Origin: Lachnoanaerobaculum gingivalis
GTDB taxonomy: Bacteria; Bacillota; Clostridia; Lachnospirales; Lachnospiraceae
Reading direction: 5' to 3'
Assembly: GCF_003862475.1 (NCBI RefSeq)
Contig: NZ_RRCO01000002.1
Location: forward strand, 186,001-250,000
Length of the DNA: 64,000 nucleotides
Part shown: one piece after another, positions 35,570-44,479 of the stretch
Numbering within the stretch: the first letter of the stretch is position 1
How the letters are laid out: every line of letters starts with the position of its first letter
Notes under the pieces: generated by a model
What the model was told of the DNA's origin: nothing
The model's database searches: none
The model's input: only the letters and a program-made list of their open reading frames with translations
Position numbers and translations under genes: made by a program

Positions 35570-35980
35570 TTATATCTCTATCGCCTTCCCCAGCGACATA
35601 AATGAGAATATACCTACAGCAAGCTCGACATAGTCCTGATCTTTTACAGATATGCTGTAGACGGAGATTTTCTTTCCTTTCTTTATTTCTGTGGCGGTAG
35701 CGGAAAGTTCTTTTGTATTTAAGCCGGCACGCAGATAATGGAAGTTTCCGTCAATTGTAGTTACATGTATTCCGTAGGAACTTGCAGCGGCACCGCCTGC
35801 TATGTCGGCGATAGTATAGAGGCAGCCTCCATGTATTGAACCTATTGGATTTAAAAGTTCTTTTGTGACTTTCATTTCAGCTTTGGCATAGCCGTTTGAA
35901 AGTTCGGTAAGTTCTATACCAAGTAATTTTGCAAAGTTGTTGTTTATATTTCTAAATGATTTCAGTTTCTCATAATCCAT
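35570..35980 (-). CDS. PaaI-type hotdog-fold thioesterase
   Basis: 136 aa, an acyl-CoA thioesterase of the PaaI/YdiI group. The active-site helix is visible in NPIGSIHGGCLYTIADIAGG (about residues 44-63), with the HGG motif and the Asp of the catalytic set, followed by TIDGNFHYLRA. AGGAGG lies directly against the ATG at 35986, so the second ATG at 35980, with a 6-base gap, is the likelier start. The acyl substrate is unknown. The gene stands alone on the minus strand. Confidence 0.85.
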   Translation of the reverse strand: MDYEKLKSFRNINNNFAKLLGIELTELSNGYAKAEMKVTKELLNPIGSIHGGCLYTIADIAGGAAASSYGIHVTTIDGNFHYLRAGLNTKELSATATEIKKGKKISVYSISVKDQDYVELAVGIFSFMSLGKAIEI

Positions 35981-35986
35981 ATGCAT

Positions 35987-36368
35987 CCTCCTGATAATCG
36001 GAATTTACTCCGATTGATTTTAATAATTATACAATAAAATGTACCATATAAAAATATCATTTTTATTTTACACATAATAATATGTATTGTATTAATGAAA
36101 TATGTGTGCTAATATATCTAGGTAAAATTTAATTGAATTATTATTAGCCATTGTTTTTAGAATGAATTGTACTACCTGGGGGTAGTGCGTCAATTTTAAA
36201 GGCAATGGCTTTTTGCTGTGCTTTTTTGTACCTTGAAAATTAAATCCGCAGATATAAATGACGGCCGGACGGAGAAGTATGCGATGACCTAAAATAAAGT
36301 GAGCATGCCAAGGAAGAGTTATTGTAGACTGCGACATTAACAAAATAATTTTAAAAAGAGGTATAGCA
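35987..36368 (+). other. Intergenic region with nested hairpins and locally higher GC
   Basis: About 380 bases ahead of the AAA+ gene. An outer 8-bp stem (AGCCATTG 36146-36153 / CAATGGCT 36203-36210) encloses an inner stem (ACTACC/GGTAGT, 36171-36186) and runs into T tracts, like an attenuator. Bases 36245-36340 are clearly richer in GC than their surroundings (e.g. GACGGCCGGACGGAG) and contain no ORF. They could be a structured RNA or the remnant of a mobile element. I cannot name it. Confidence 0.4.
36146..36216 (+). terminator. Nested hairpin followed by T tract (possible attenuator)
   Basis: Outer 8-bp and inner 6-bp stems, then TTTTT at 36211-36215, about 150 bases before the AAA+ gene. 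Either a terminator of an unseen short transcript or an attenuator. Confidence 0.4.
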
Positions 36369-38159
36369 ATGAATAATACAAATGAAATACGTAAAGAATA
36401 TTTAAGTTCAAGTTCAATAGAATATAAAGATGACTTTAACGGTGAGGTGTATAGTGTCAGTGACAGGTTTATGACCTATGGAATGTATTTAAAAGTAGGC
36501 GAGACTTTGGGATTTGAAATCGTAATGAACTCGGGTGAGCCTTATAAAAACTATATATACTTGGATTCAGATAATGAGGTTTCTACAGATGAGTTTGACT
36601 GGATTTTCAACAATTATGCAAAGGTGATTCCGGATAAGTATATTTTGGAAGATAAAACCACAAAAAATTACAGAGTAAAGTATACAGCTGTTGTTGATAA
36701 AAGTGTGAATATAAATTTTATAGATGATGACATAATATATATGATTCCTGATTCCGGATATTTTAAGGCAATGTGTAAGGAGATAAGTGAGGTTGGAGGA
36801 CATATCAGTGTGATTATAGTCGGAGGAAAAAAGGACGGTAATATTGGAAGTATTGTCTTTGATTTTCCGCAAAGAATATCCAAAAAGCTTAAATCACTTA
36901 TAACCATGGTCTTTAAGGGTTGTGTTTTGGAAGAGGTAGGCGATGAAGTAACAGATAATAATATAAGTAAAAAGAATTTAAAAGATTATATTATTATTCT
37001 TTTGAAAATACTTGGTATGCAGCAAAAGGTAGATAAGGACTCTATTGACAATCTTGAACTTGGGGTTCGCTCCTACAATGCATTAAAAAAAGCGAATATT
37101 ACTTCTTTAAAAAGGCTTCTTGAGATGTCCGATATGGAACTTCTTAAGATTAGAAACCTCGGCAGGAAATGTATTTCAGAGATCAGAACACAGCTTATTG
37201 AAAAGAATTATGTAAGTTCATGTGAAGAAGAATTCTTTGAAAATATGGACTCTATCGTATTGCCGGCAATTCCCGAAGATATTTTTGATGATATAGTTGA
37301 TAAGCGTAACTATATGGATGAATTACAGGCTTTGGTTGGGATAAGGGCTGCAAAGGATCAGGTAAAAAAGATTTTGGCATTTGCAAAGATGAGAAAGGCT
37401 ATGGAAGAAAATGGGGAACATTTAGAACCTATAACTATGAATATGGAATTTGTCGGAAATCCGGGTACTGCAAAGACCACTGTAGCAAGGATTGTGGCCG
37501 GATTGCTGAAAGAAATCGGTATTATAACAACAGGGAATTTCATAGAGGTAGGAAGAGCCGATCTTGTAGCACAGTATGTGGGACAAACAGCTCCTATGGT
37601 AAAAAATGTATTTCAAAGGGCAAAGGGCGGTGTGCTATTTATAGATGAGGCGTATTCACTTCTGGAAGAAGTAAGGGGAGAATTCGGTGATGAAGCTATA
37701 AATACGATTGTTCAGGAGATGGAAAACAACAGAAAGGACACTATAGTAATATTTGCCGGTTATCCTGATGAGATGGATGAGTTCTTCTTGCGAAATTCGG
37801 GGCTTAGATCAAGAGTACCTTTTAGAGTAAATTTTGAAGACTATAATGTTGAGGAGATGTTAGATATATGTAAACTGGAAGCCTTTAAGAAGGGATTTTT
37901 GACAGATGACATGGCTGATAAAAGGATTATGGAAATATGTGAGAAATCTATTAAAAATAAAAATAATGGAAACGGAAGATTTTGCAGAAATCTGATAGAA
38001 ACGGGAGTACTCAATTTTGCATTCAGAAACTATGGAGATTTGAATGTAAATGAAAAAATAGAGTATATTTTAAGAAAAGAAGATTTCATAGATATGAATG
38101 ATTTGGATTTAAAATCTGATCAGAACAACTCAAAGATAGGTTTTAAGATATCTGCTTAA
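36369..38159 (+). CDS. AAA+ ATPase of CbbX/SpoVK type with an RNA-polymerase alpha-CTD-like domain
   Basis: 596 aa in three parts. Residues 1-~205 are an unrecognised domain (YSVSDRFMTYGMYLKVGETL; GGHISVIIVGGKKDGNIGSI). Residues ~221-283 match the RNA polymerase alpha C-terminal domain: LELGVRSYNALKKANITSLK and LKIRNLGRKCISEIRTQL. Residues ~318-577 are a CbbX/SpoVK-like AAA+ module: Walker A EFVGNPGTAKTTVAR, Walker B GGVLFIDEAYSLL, sensor-1 region IVIFAGYPDEMDEFF, arginine finger region NSGLRSRVPF, and NGRFCRNLIE. CbbX-like ATPases remodel protein complexes; alpha-CTD binds DNA UP elements and activators. The combination is unusual. AAAGAGG (36354-36360) is the ribosome site. Target unknown. 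Confidence 0.85.
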   Translation: MNNTNEIRKEYLSSSSIEYKDDFNGEVYSVSDRFMTYGMYLKVGETLGFEIVMNSGEPYKNYIYLDSDNEVSTDEFDWIFNNYAKVIPDKYILEDKTTKNYRVKYTAVVDKSVNINFIDDDIIYMIPDSGYFKAMCKEISEVGGHISVIIVGGKKDGNIGSIVFDFPQRISKKLKSLITMVFKGCVLEEVGDEVTDNNISKKNLKDYIIILLKILGMQQKVDKDSIDNLELGVRSYNALKKANITSLKRLLEMSDMELLKIRNLGRKCISEIRTQLIEKNYVSSCEEEFFENMDSIVLPAIPEDIFDDIVDKRNYMDELQALVGIRAAKDQVKKILAFAKMRKAMEENGEHLEPITMNMEFVGNPGTAKTTVARIVAGLLKEIGIITTGNFIEVGRADLVAQYVGQTAPMVKNVFQRAKGGVLFIDEAYSLLEEVRGEFGDEAINTIVQEMENNRKDTIVIFAGYPDEMDEFFLRNSGLRSRVPFRVNFEDYNVEEMLDICKLEAFKKGFLTDDMADKRIMEICEKSIKNKNNGNGRFCRNLIETGVLNFAFRNYGDLNVNEKIEYILRKEDFIDMNDLDLKSDQNNSKIGFKISA

Positions 38160-38325
38160 GTAGTCAAAGTTATAAAAAGTGTAATAAAGTATCCTTTATA
38201 CAGAAATATCGTATTTCTTTATAATTTATTTCTAAATATTGATATTGGCTAAATTGATAATTTGTTGTAGAATATAAGACAGTGTGTTATAGTAAAATTA
38301 TTATTAAGTAAGTTTGGAGGAGAAT

Positions 38326-39336
38326 ATGTTTTGGTTTACATCCAATGACATTGGTATAGATCTTGGAACAGCAAGTATCTTAGTTTATATAAAGGGCAAG
38401 GGTGTTGTTTTAAAAGAGCCAAGTGTTGTAGCTATAGATAGAGAAAACGGTAAGATACAGGCCATAGGTGAAGAAGCCAGACTTATGATCGGAAGGACAC
38501 CGGGAAATATTGTTGCAGTTAGACCGCTTCGTCAGGGTGTTATTTCAGATTATACAATTACAGAAAAGATGTTAAAGTACTTTATCGACAAGGCTGTAGG
38601 AAAGAAGACTTTCAGAAAGCCTAGAATTGCAGTATGTATCCCGTCAGGTGCTACTGAGGTCGAGAAGAAGGCTGTAGAGGATGCAACATATTCTGCAGGT
38701 GCAAGAGAAGTAAAAATAATCGAGGAGCCGGTAGCGGCAGCTATCGGTGCAGGAATTGATATCGAGAAGGCTGTAGGAAACATGATAGTTGATATCGGTG
38801 GCGGTACAGCTGATATTGCGGTTATATCTCTTGGCGGTACTGTTGTAAGTACATCAATAAAGATTGCAGGTGACGATTTCGATGAGTCTATCGTAAGATA
38901 TATGAGAAAGAAGCACAATCTTTTAATAGGTGAGAGAACAGCGGAAGAAATTAAGATTAATATCGGTGCCGCATACAGAAGACCTGAGGTTCTTACTATG
39001 GAAGTTAAGGGTAGAAACCTTGTAACAGGACTTCCAAAGACTATAGAAGTTAACTCTGATGAGACTTTAGAGGCACTCAGAGAGCCTGCAATGCAGATCG
39101 TAGACTCTGTTCACAATGTTTTGGAGAGAACACCACCTGAGCTTGCAGCTGACGTATATGATAGAGGTATTGTGCTTACCGGTGGTGGTGCATTACTTTC
39201 AGGTCTTGACGCTCTTATTGAGGAAAAGACAGGTATCAACACGGTAATAGCTGACAATCCTTTGACAGCGGTTGCTATCGGTACAGGTAAGTTTATCGAA
39301 TTCAGAACCGGTAATAAGGGAGATTCTAAAAAATAA
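38326..39336 (+). CDS. mreB: Rod-shape protein MreB/Mbl, bacterial actin
   Basis: 336 aa, full length. GIDLGTASILVYIKGKG is the phosphate-1 motif. IIEEPVAAAIGAGI, MIVDIGGGTADIAVISLGG (phosphate 2) and IVLTGGGALLSGLD (adenosine motif) follow. It polymerises under the membrane and directs lateral wall synthesis. No mreC/mreD follows; recD2 does, so this may be the Mbl/MreBH-like paralogue rather than the mreBCD copy. GGAGGAG (38317-38323) precedes ATG 38326; the in-frame TTG at 38314 overlaps that site and is not used. Confidence 0.93.
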   Translation: MFWFTSNDIGIDLGTASILVYIKGKGVVLKEPSVVAIDRENGKIQAIGEEARLMIGRTPGNIVAVRPLRQGVISDYTITEKMLKYFIDKAVGKKTFRKPRIAVCIPSGATEVEKKAVEDATYSAGAREVKIIEEPVAAAIGAGIDIEKAVGNMIVDIGGGTADIAVISLGGTVVSTSIKIAGDDFDESIVRYMRKKHNLLIGERTAEEIKINIGAAYRRPEVLTMEVKGRNLVTGLPKTIEVNSDETLEALREPAMQIVDSVHNVLERTPPELAADVYDRGIVLTGGGALLSGLDALIEEKTGINTVIADNPLTAVAIGTGKFIEFRTGNKGDSKK

Positions 39337-39337
39337 T

Positions 39338-41572
39338 ATGTCAACAGTATCAGGCTATATCGAAAAAATCATTTATAGGAATGAAACTAATGGCTATACT
39401 GTGCTCAGCGTGGAGGCCGATGATGATGACTATGTCCTTGTCGGTACCTTCAACTATATTGCTGAAGGCGAATTTATAAAGGCAAAAGGAAATATGAAGC
39501 TGCATCCAAACTATGGAGAGCAGCTTTTTGTCGATGAATACGAAATCATAGAGCCGAGAGAACTTGACAGTATACAAAAGTATCTGGAATCTTCCGCAAT
39601 AAAGGGTGTAGGCGAGGCACTGGCAAAAAGAATAGTTAAAAAGTTTAAGATGGACACTCTTAGAGTGATGGAAGAAGAACCTGAAAGACTGGCTGAAGTC
39701 AAAGGTGTAAGTGAAAAGCTTGCAAGATCGATAAGTGAACAGATACAGGAAAAAAAGTCCATGCGTGATGCCATGATTTTTCTACAAAAGTTTGGAATCA
39801 GTATGAAGCTTTCCGCAAAGATATATATGGAATACGGCAGTAAAATATATACTATAATAGAGACCAATCCATATAAACTTGCAGATGATATAGACGGTAT
39901 AGGTTTTAAGATTGCAGACGATATTGCCAAAAAAGTAGGTATTACAGCCGATTCCAAGTTTCGTGCCGTTGCAGGAGTGGAATATATTCTTTCAAATGCC
40001 ATGATGTCCGGACATCTATATCTGCCTGATACGGTTTTAAAAGATGAATTCCTTGATTTATTCGGTGAAAATATATTTGACTTTGATTCTTTACTTTCTG
40101 AGATGCAGATGGAAAAAAGAATCGTTGTGAAGAAAAATGAAGAAACTCAAGTTTATCTTTCACAGTGCTATTATACTGAACTTGCTGTAGCAAAAATGCT
40201 GACGGATATCAATATAAAAGCAAAGTATGATATAGAAAAGATAGAAGAGAAAATTCTAAAGATTGAGGACAAAGAAGGTATTGTTCTTGATGACTTGCAA
40301 AGGCAGGCGGTAATAGAATCTATAAGCAACGGTCTTATAATAATTACCGGAGGACCGGGAACAGGAAAGACTACAACTATAAATACTATTATCAAATACT
40401 TTGAAAGTGAAGGTGAAAGTATTGCGCTCGCTGCACCTACGGGCAGAGCGGCAAAGAGGATGTCGGAAGCCACGTCATATGAGGCAAAAACCATCCACAG
40501 ACTTTTGGAAATAACACCGAATAACAGTGATAATTCAAGCAATATAGGTACTCATTTTGAGAGAAATGAAAACAATCCGCTGGAGTCCGATGTACTTATA
40601 GTGGATGAGGTCAGCATGGTGGATATTTTTCTTATGAATGCACTTTTAAAGGCTGTAGCAATAGGAACCAGACTGATTTTGGTTGGAGATATAAATCAGC
40701 TTCCAAGTGTAGGACCCGGAACAGTGTTAAAGGATATGATTGAGTCAAATTGCTTTAATGTTGTAAGGCTGAATAAGATATTCCGTCAATCCACGGGAAG
40801 CGATATTGTAGTAAATGCTCATAAGATAATGACAAATGAGGAGATTGATCTAAGCAAAAAAAGCAATGATTTTATTTTCATCAAGCAAAGTAATCCCGAG
40901 CATGTAATGGATTCGGTAATTTCACTTGTAAGAGATAAACTTCCTTCTTATGTAAAAGCATCTACAAATGAACTTCAGGTTATGACGCCTATGAGAAAAG
41001 GTCCTCTAGGAGTGGAAGTTTTAAATTCGTTTTTACAAAACAAATTAAATCCCGCAAGTAACTCAAAAAAAGAAAAAGAATATGATGCCACCGTCTTTAG
41101 GGAAGGCGATAAAGTAATGCAGATAAAAAACAATTACCAAAAAGAGTGGTTCGTATACAATGAAAAACATCTGCCGGTGGATAAGGGACTTGGAGTTTAC
41201 AATGGTGATACCGGAATAATAAAAGAAATAGATATGTTTTCAGAAAGTTTCACTATTTGTTTTGATGACGGCAAAGTTTCAAATTATGAGTTTTCGGAGT
41301 TTAATGAGATTGAACTTGCATATGCCATTACAGTTCATAAATCACAGGGAAGCGAGTATCCGGCTGTAATTATTCCTGTTTATAAGGGACCGGCAATGCT
41401 GATGAACAGAAATCTTATATATACAGCTGTCACAAGAGCAAAAAAATGCGTGGTACTTGTAGGTATTCCTGAAGTGTTTTACAATATGATACAAAACACA
41501 AAGGAGATGGCAAGATATACCGGTTTAAAATCAAAAATAATTGAGCTTTCCATGTTATTTAAGGAGGACTAG
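39338..41572 (+). CDS. recD2: ATP-dependent 5'-3' DNA helicase RecD2
   Basis: 744 aa. N-terminal OB-like part (STVSGYIEKIIYRNETNGYT), helix-hairpin-helix DNA-binding region (SSAIKGVGEALAKRIVKKF), then a superfamily 1B motor: motif I GGPGTGKTTTINTI, motif Ia LAAPTGRAAKRM, motif II LIVDEVSMVD, motif III LVGDINQLPSVGPG, and the C-terminal AYAITVHKSQGSEYPAVI with YTAVTRAKK. RecD2 acts outside RecBCD in repair and replication-stress tolerance. ATG 39338 follows the mreB stop by one base and begins the conserved N-terminus; the longer frame from 39272 overlaps mreB and is rejected. It likely shares the mreB transcript. Confidence 0.94.
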   Translation: MSTVSGYIEKIIYRNETNGYTVLSVEADDDDYVLVGTFNYIAEGEFIKAKGNMKLHPNYGEQLFVDEYEIIEPRELDSIQKYLESSAIKGVGEALAKRIVKKFKMDTLRVMEEEPERLAEVKGVSEKLARSISEQIQEKKSMRDAMIFLQKFGISMKLSAKIYMEYGSKIYTIIETNPYKLADDIDGIGFKIADDIAKKVGITADSKFRAVAGVEYILSNAMMSGHLYLPDTVLKDEFLDLFGENIFDFDSLLSEMQMEKRIVVKKNEETQVYLSQCYYTELAVAKMLTDINIKAKYDIEKIEEKILKIEDKEGIVLDDLQRQAVIESISNGLIIITGGPGTGKTTTINTIIKYFESEGESIALAAPTGRAAKRMSEATSYEAKTIHRLLEITPNNSDNSSNIGTHFERNENNPLESDVLIVDEVSMVDIFLMNALLKAVAIGTRLILVGDINQLPSVGPGTVLKDMIESNCFNVVRLNKIFRQSTGSDIVVNAHKIMTNEEIDLSKKSNDFIFIKQSNPEHVMDSVISLVRDKLPSYVKASTNELQVMTPMRKGPLGVEVLNSFLQNKLNPASNSKKEKEYDATVFREGDKVMQIKNNYQKEWFVYNEKHLPVDKGLGVYNGDTGIIKEIDMFSESFTICFDDGKVSNYEFSEFNEIELAYAITVHKSQGSEYPAVIIPVYKGPAMLMNRNLIYTAVTRAKKCVVLVGIPEVFYNMIQNTKEMARYTGLKSKIIELSMLFKED

Positions 41573-41575
41573 GAC

Positions 41576-42280
41576 ATATTAAAAAAGATAGTTGATATTA
41601 TTTACCCGAGAAGATGTCCTGTATGTGAAGAGATAGTAAATGAAAAAGGTCATCTTATTTGTAAGGCATGTATAAAGAAGCTTCCTTTTGTAAAAGATCC
41701 ATACTGTATTAAATGCGGTAAGGAAATAATTTCAGAAGATTCTGCCTACTGTGATGAATGTAAATCAGACAGAGAGTTTGAAGCCGGAAGAGGGCTTTGT
41801 AATTATACTGATGAAATGAAGCATATTGTACTTAAAATTAAGTATGATAATAAAAGAGAATATATTGAAGGCTTTGCAAAGCTTATGGCAATTCGTTATG
41901 AAAAGTTTATTAAAGTCTCAAATATTGACTGTATTATACCTGTACCGCTTCACAGCTCACGAAAGAGGATGAGAGGATTTAATCAGTCCGATATTTTGGC
42001 AAAATATTTGTCAAAGTATCTTGATTTACCTGTATTTTTTGACTGCCTTTGCAGAGTAAAAAAGACTAAAGATCAAAAAGGACTAAACAGAACTGAAAGA
42101 CTTCACAATCTTGACAATGCATTTACGGTTAAAAAGATGCGAAAAAGCCTTAAAAATGTTTTAGTTGTTGATGATGTATATACTACAGGTACAACTATAG
42201 AAAAATGTGCAAAAGTCTTAAAAGATTCAGGAATAAATAAAATTTATTTCTTGACCATATGTACAGGAAGCATTAGTTAG
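41576..42280 (+). CDS. comFC: ComFC-like phosphoribosyltransferase-fold protein, apparent AUA start
   Basis: 234 aa. The N-terminal zinc-finger part reads LKKIVDIIYPRRCPVCEEIV with further CKAC, CIKCG and CDEC pairs. The C-terminal PRTase fold follows: DCIIPVPLHSSRKRMRGFNQ and the binding loop VLVVDDVYTTGTTIEKC. ComFC supports uptake of transforming DNA. The conserved start LKKIVDIIYP is preceded by ATA (41576-41578), 8 nt after AAGGAGG (41561-41567). The first in-frame ATG/GTG/TTG is at 41816, beyond all the zinc cysteines. Either AUA is used or the start codon has been lost. It begins 3 bases after recD2. Confidence 0.85.
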   Translation: MLKKIVDIIYPRRCPVCEEIVNEKGHLICKACIKKLPFVKDPYCIKCGKEIISEDSAYCDECKSDREFEAGRGLCNYTDEMKHIVLKIKYDNKREYIEGFAKLMAIRYEKFIKVSNIDCIIPVPLHSSRKRMRGFNQSDILAKYLSKYLDLPVFFDCLCRVKKTKDQKGLNRTERLHNLDNAFTVKKMRKSLKNVLVVDDVYTTGTTIEKCAKVLKDSGINKIYFLTICTGSIS

Positions 42281-42347
42281 TAGTAAAATATACTTAGGTT
42301 TGCAGTTTCTAAAACCTTACATTTTAAATTCTGGGAGGACATAATTT

Positions 42348-42941
42348 ATGAAAAAGAGTTTATATCTGTTACCTTTAATGATTGTAATGCTTTCTGCTTG
42401 TGGAAATAAACATGCGGATGTAGTTACAAGTACAAAGGCAGATGAGAGTACTGTGGAAGCTACACAAAAAGGTGATACCGGTAATAAAGACTCAAAGAGA
42501 GTTGAGAAGGAGTTTGGAAGCTTTATTGTGGCAGAAGGATTCGGTGAAGCAAAGGAACAATCAGGCGGTGGTAGATATTTTTATGTTGTTGAAGGTCATG
42601 AACATGATGCGAGACCAAATAATATATCTATAAATATGGGGCATCAAAATTATAACTTGGATGAAAGTGAAAAGTTTGCTGAGTCTACCACATGGCAGTT
42701 AAATACACAAATAAAGCAATACGGTATGGATGCTTCAGTTTACGGTTCATCAGGAAAAACAGATGCAGGCGATATAATGTATATTTTTGATATCAAGTTT
42801 AATAACAGTGACGAGATAGATCGTCAATACTATATATTAAGAGATAAAAAATATGTGATGGTCTTTATGTCAAACTTTGACGGTGATGAGTCTGTAAAGC
42901 AGGCGGCGGAGCTGATGGCAAAGAGTTTTGAGTGGAAATAA
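42348..42941 (+). CDS. Lipoprotein of unknown function
   Basis: 197 aa. Signal with lipobox: SLYLLPLMIVMLSACGNKH, acylated Cys18. A polar linker (~20-55) precedes a single folded domain beginning VEKEFGSFIVAEGF and ending QAAELMAKSFEWK, which would sit outside the membrane. I do not recognise the family. GGGAGGA (42332-42338) is the ribosome site. The gene lies between comFC and the pyrH promoter; no functional link is apparent. Confidence 0.75.
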   Translation: MKKSLYLLPLMIVMLSACGNKHADVVTSTKADESTVEATQKGDTGNKDSKRVEKEFGSFIVAEGFGEAKEQSGGGRYFYVVEGHEHDARPNNISINMGHQNYNLDESEKFAESTTWQLNTQIKQYGMDASVYGSSGKTDAGDIMYIFDIKFNNSDEIDRQYYILRDKKYVMVFMSNFDGDESVKQAAELMAKSFEWK

Positions 42942-43021
42942 TTTAATTTCCGGTAGATGGCAAATAGGAGTATATAGCTAAAAGTATAGTACTTAAATAT
43001 TTATTGCTGTATTTTAACTTA

Positions 43022-43050
43022 TTGTATAACTATTTCCCCTATGGTATACT
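43022..43050 (+). promoter_or_regulatory. Promoter of pyrH-frr
   Basis: TTGTAT (43022-43027), 17-bp spacer, TATACT (43045-43050), 38 bases before the pyrH ATG. Good sigma-A spacing and -10. Confidence 0.7.
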
Positions 43051-43087
43051 TGTGTCATAATTCCAAGTAAAAAGGATAGAAGAATCT

Positions 43088-43786
43088 ATGCAAAATAAAA
43101 GAGTAATGTTGAAACTAAGCGGTGAAGCTTTGGCAAAACCTGAGGGTGGTTACAACGAAGATAAAGTAAGAGATATTGCAAAGCAATTAAAGCCTTCTTT
43201 GGGGGCAGGTACAAATATAGGTGTGGTTATCGGTGGCGGTAACTACTGGAGAGGCAGAACATCTGAAGCTATTGACAGAACAAAGGCGGACCAGATAGGA
43301 ATGCTTGCAACCATTATGAACTGTATCTATGTATCTGAGATATTCCGTTCAGAGGGTATAGATACTGCAATCTTTTCGGCATTTCCTTGCGGAGATATGG
43401 CGGAAGTATTCTCAAAAGACAGAGTAAATGAAAGATTTAAAGAGGGCAAGGTTGTATTCTTCGGTGGAGGCACAGGTCACCCATACTTCTCTACAGATAC
43501 AGGTATAGTTTTAAGAGCTATCGAGATGGACGTAGATATGATACTTTTGGCAAAATCTATTGACGGAGTATATAATGCAGATCCTAAGGTAGATCCTAAT
43601 GCAAAGAAGTATGATACACTTACAATTCAGGAAGTTATTGATAAGAGACTTGCTGTAGTGGATTTGACCGCTTCAGTAATGTGTCTTGAGCATAAGATGC
43701 CGCTTGCAGTATTTGATTTAAATGAAGAGAATTCTATAAAAAATGCGTTGGACGGCAAGATAAACGGAACAATTGTGACAGTGTAA
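43088..43786 (+). CDS. pyrH: UMP kinase
   Basis: 232 aa. Phosphorylates UMP to UDP; cytoplasmic hexamer of the amino-acid kinase fold. VMLKLSGEALAKPEGG carries the phosphate-binding Lys and Gly; GVVIGGGNYWRGR, DQIGMLATIMNCIY and FFGGGTGHPYFSTDT are family motifs. Full length. Directly followed by frr, the usual pairing. Preceded by a clear promoter; a weak AAAGGATAG (43071-43079) is the ribosome site. Confidence 0.97.
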   Translation: MQNKRVMLKLSGEALAKPEGGYNEDKVRDIAKQLKPSLGAGTNIGVVIGGGNYWRGRTSEAIDRTKADQIGMLATIMNCIYVSEIFRSEGIDTAIFSAFPCGDMAEVFSKDRVNERFKEGKVVFFGGGTGHPYFSTDTGIVLRAIEMDVDMILLAKSIDGVYNADPKVDPNAKKYDTLTIQEVIDKRLAVVDLTASVMCLEHKMPLAVFDLNEENSIKNALDGKINGTIVTV

Positions 43787-43824
43787 TTGTAATATATTTA
43801 TTAATATAATTTTAAGGAGATTTT

Positions 43825-44379
43825 ATGCAAGAGAGTATTAAAAAGTTTGAAGAGAAGATGACCAAATCTATCGATGTTTTGCTTGAGGAATACGCATCAA
43901 TCAGAGCAGGAAGAGCTAACCCTCATGTACTTGACAGAATAAAAGTTGAATATTACGGAACACCTACACCTATCCAGCAGGTAGGAAATATTTCAGTTCC
44001 GGAACCTAGAATTATACAGATAGCACCTTGGGAGAAGTCTCTTTTAAAGGAGATCGAGAAGGCTATCAATATGTCTGACCTCGGTATCAATCCTACAAAT
44101 GACGGTTCATGTATCAGACTTATCTTCCCTGAGCTTACAGAGGAGAGAAGAAAAGAACTTGTTAAGGATGTAAAGAAAAAAGGTGAGGCATGTAAGGTTG
44201 CTGTCAGAAATATCAGACGTGATGCTATAGATGCCATCAAAAAACTTGAAAAGGCCAGAGAGTTCACAGAGGATGATTTAAAGGACGGCGAAAACAAAAT
44301 ACAAAAGATTACAGATAAGGCTATTGAGAGAGTAGATAAGGCTATTGAAGACAAGTCAAAGGAAATATTAACAGTTTAA
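43825..44379 (+). CDS. frr: Ribosome recycling factor
   Basis: 184 aa, normal length. Splits post-termination ribosomes with EF-G. SIRAGRANPHVLDRIKVEYY and the C-terminal long-helix stretch (NIRRDAIDAIKKLEKARE) are diagnostic. AAGGAG (43813-43818) precedes the ATG. Second gene of pyrH-frr, closed by a strong terminator. Confidence 0.97.
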   Translation: MQESIKKFEEKMTKSIDVLLEEYASIRAGRANPHVLDRIKVEYYGTPTPIQQVGNISVPEPRIIQIAPWEKSLLKEIEKAINMSDLGINPTNDGSCIRLIFPELTEERRKELVKDVKKKGEACKVAVRNIRRDAIDAIKKLEKAREFTEDDLKDGENKIQKITDKAIERVDKAIEDKSKEILTV

Positions 44380-44423
44380 TTAGCCGACTTCATATCAGTG
44401 GAGACAAATAGTTTCTAAAGTTT

Positions 44424-44452
44424 AAGAAGGTGGGCTTCCACCTTCTTGTTTT
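44424..44452 (+). terminator. Terminator after frr
   Basis: Perfect 10-bp stem AAGAAGGTGG/CCACCTTCTT, loop GCTT, then GTTTT. It separates pyrH-frr from the isoprenoid/phospholipid operon. Confidence 0.85.
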
Positions 44453-44479
44453 ATAGTTTAAAGTGAATGGAGTATAAAT

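Noticed and set aside
36092-36343. Minus-strand 83-aa ORF in the intergenic region before the AAA+ gene
   Set aside because: No ribosome site, no recognisable domain, and it crosses the hairpin structures.
39272-39337. Longer RecD2 N-terminus from 39272
   Set aside because: These 22 codons lie inside mreB in another frame and do not belong to the family.
41816-42280. Short ComFC reading from ATG 41816
   Set aside because: All four CxxC pairs of the conserved zinc-finger region lie upstream in frame, with an ideal ribosome site at 41561.
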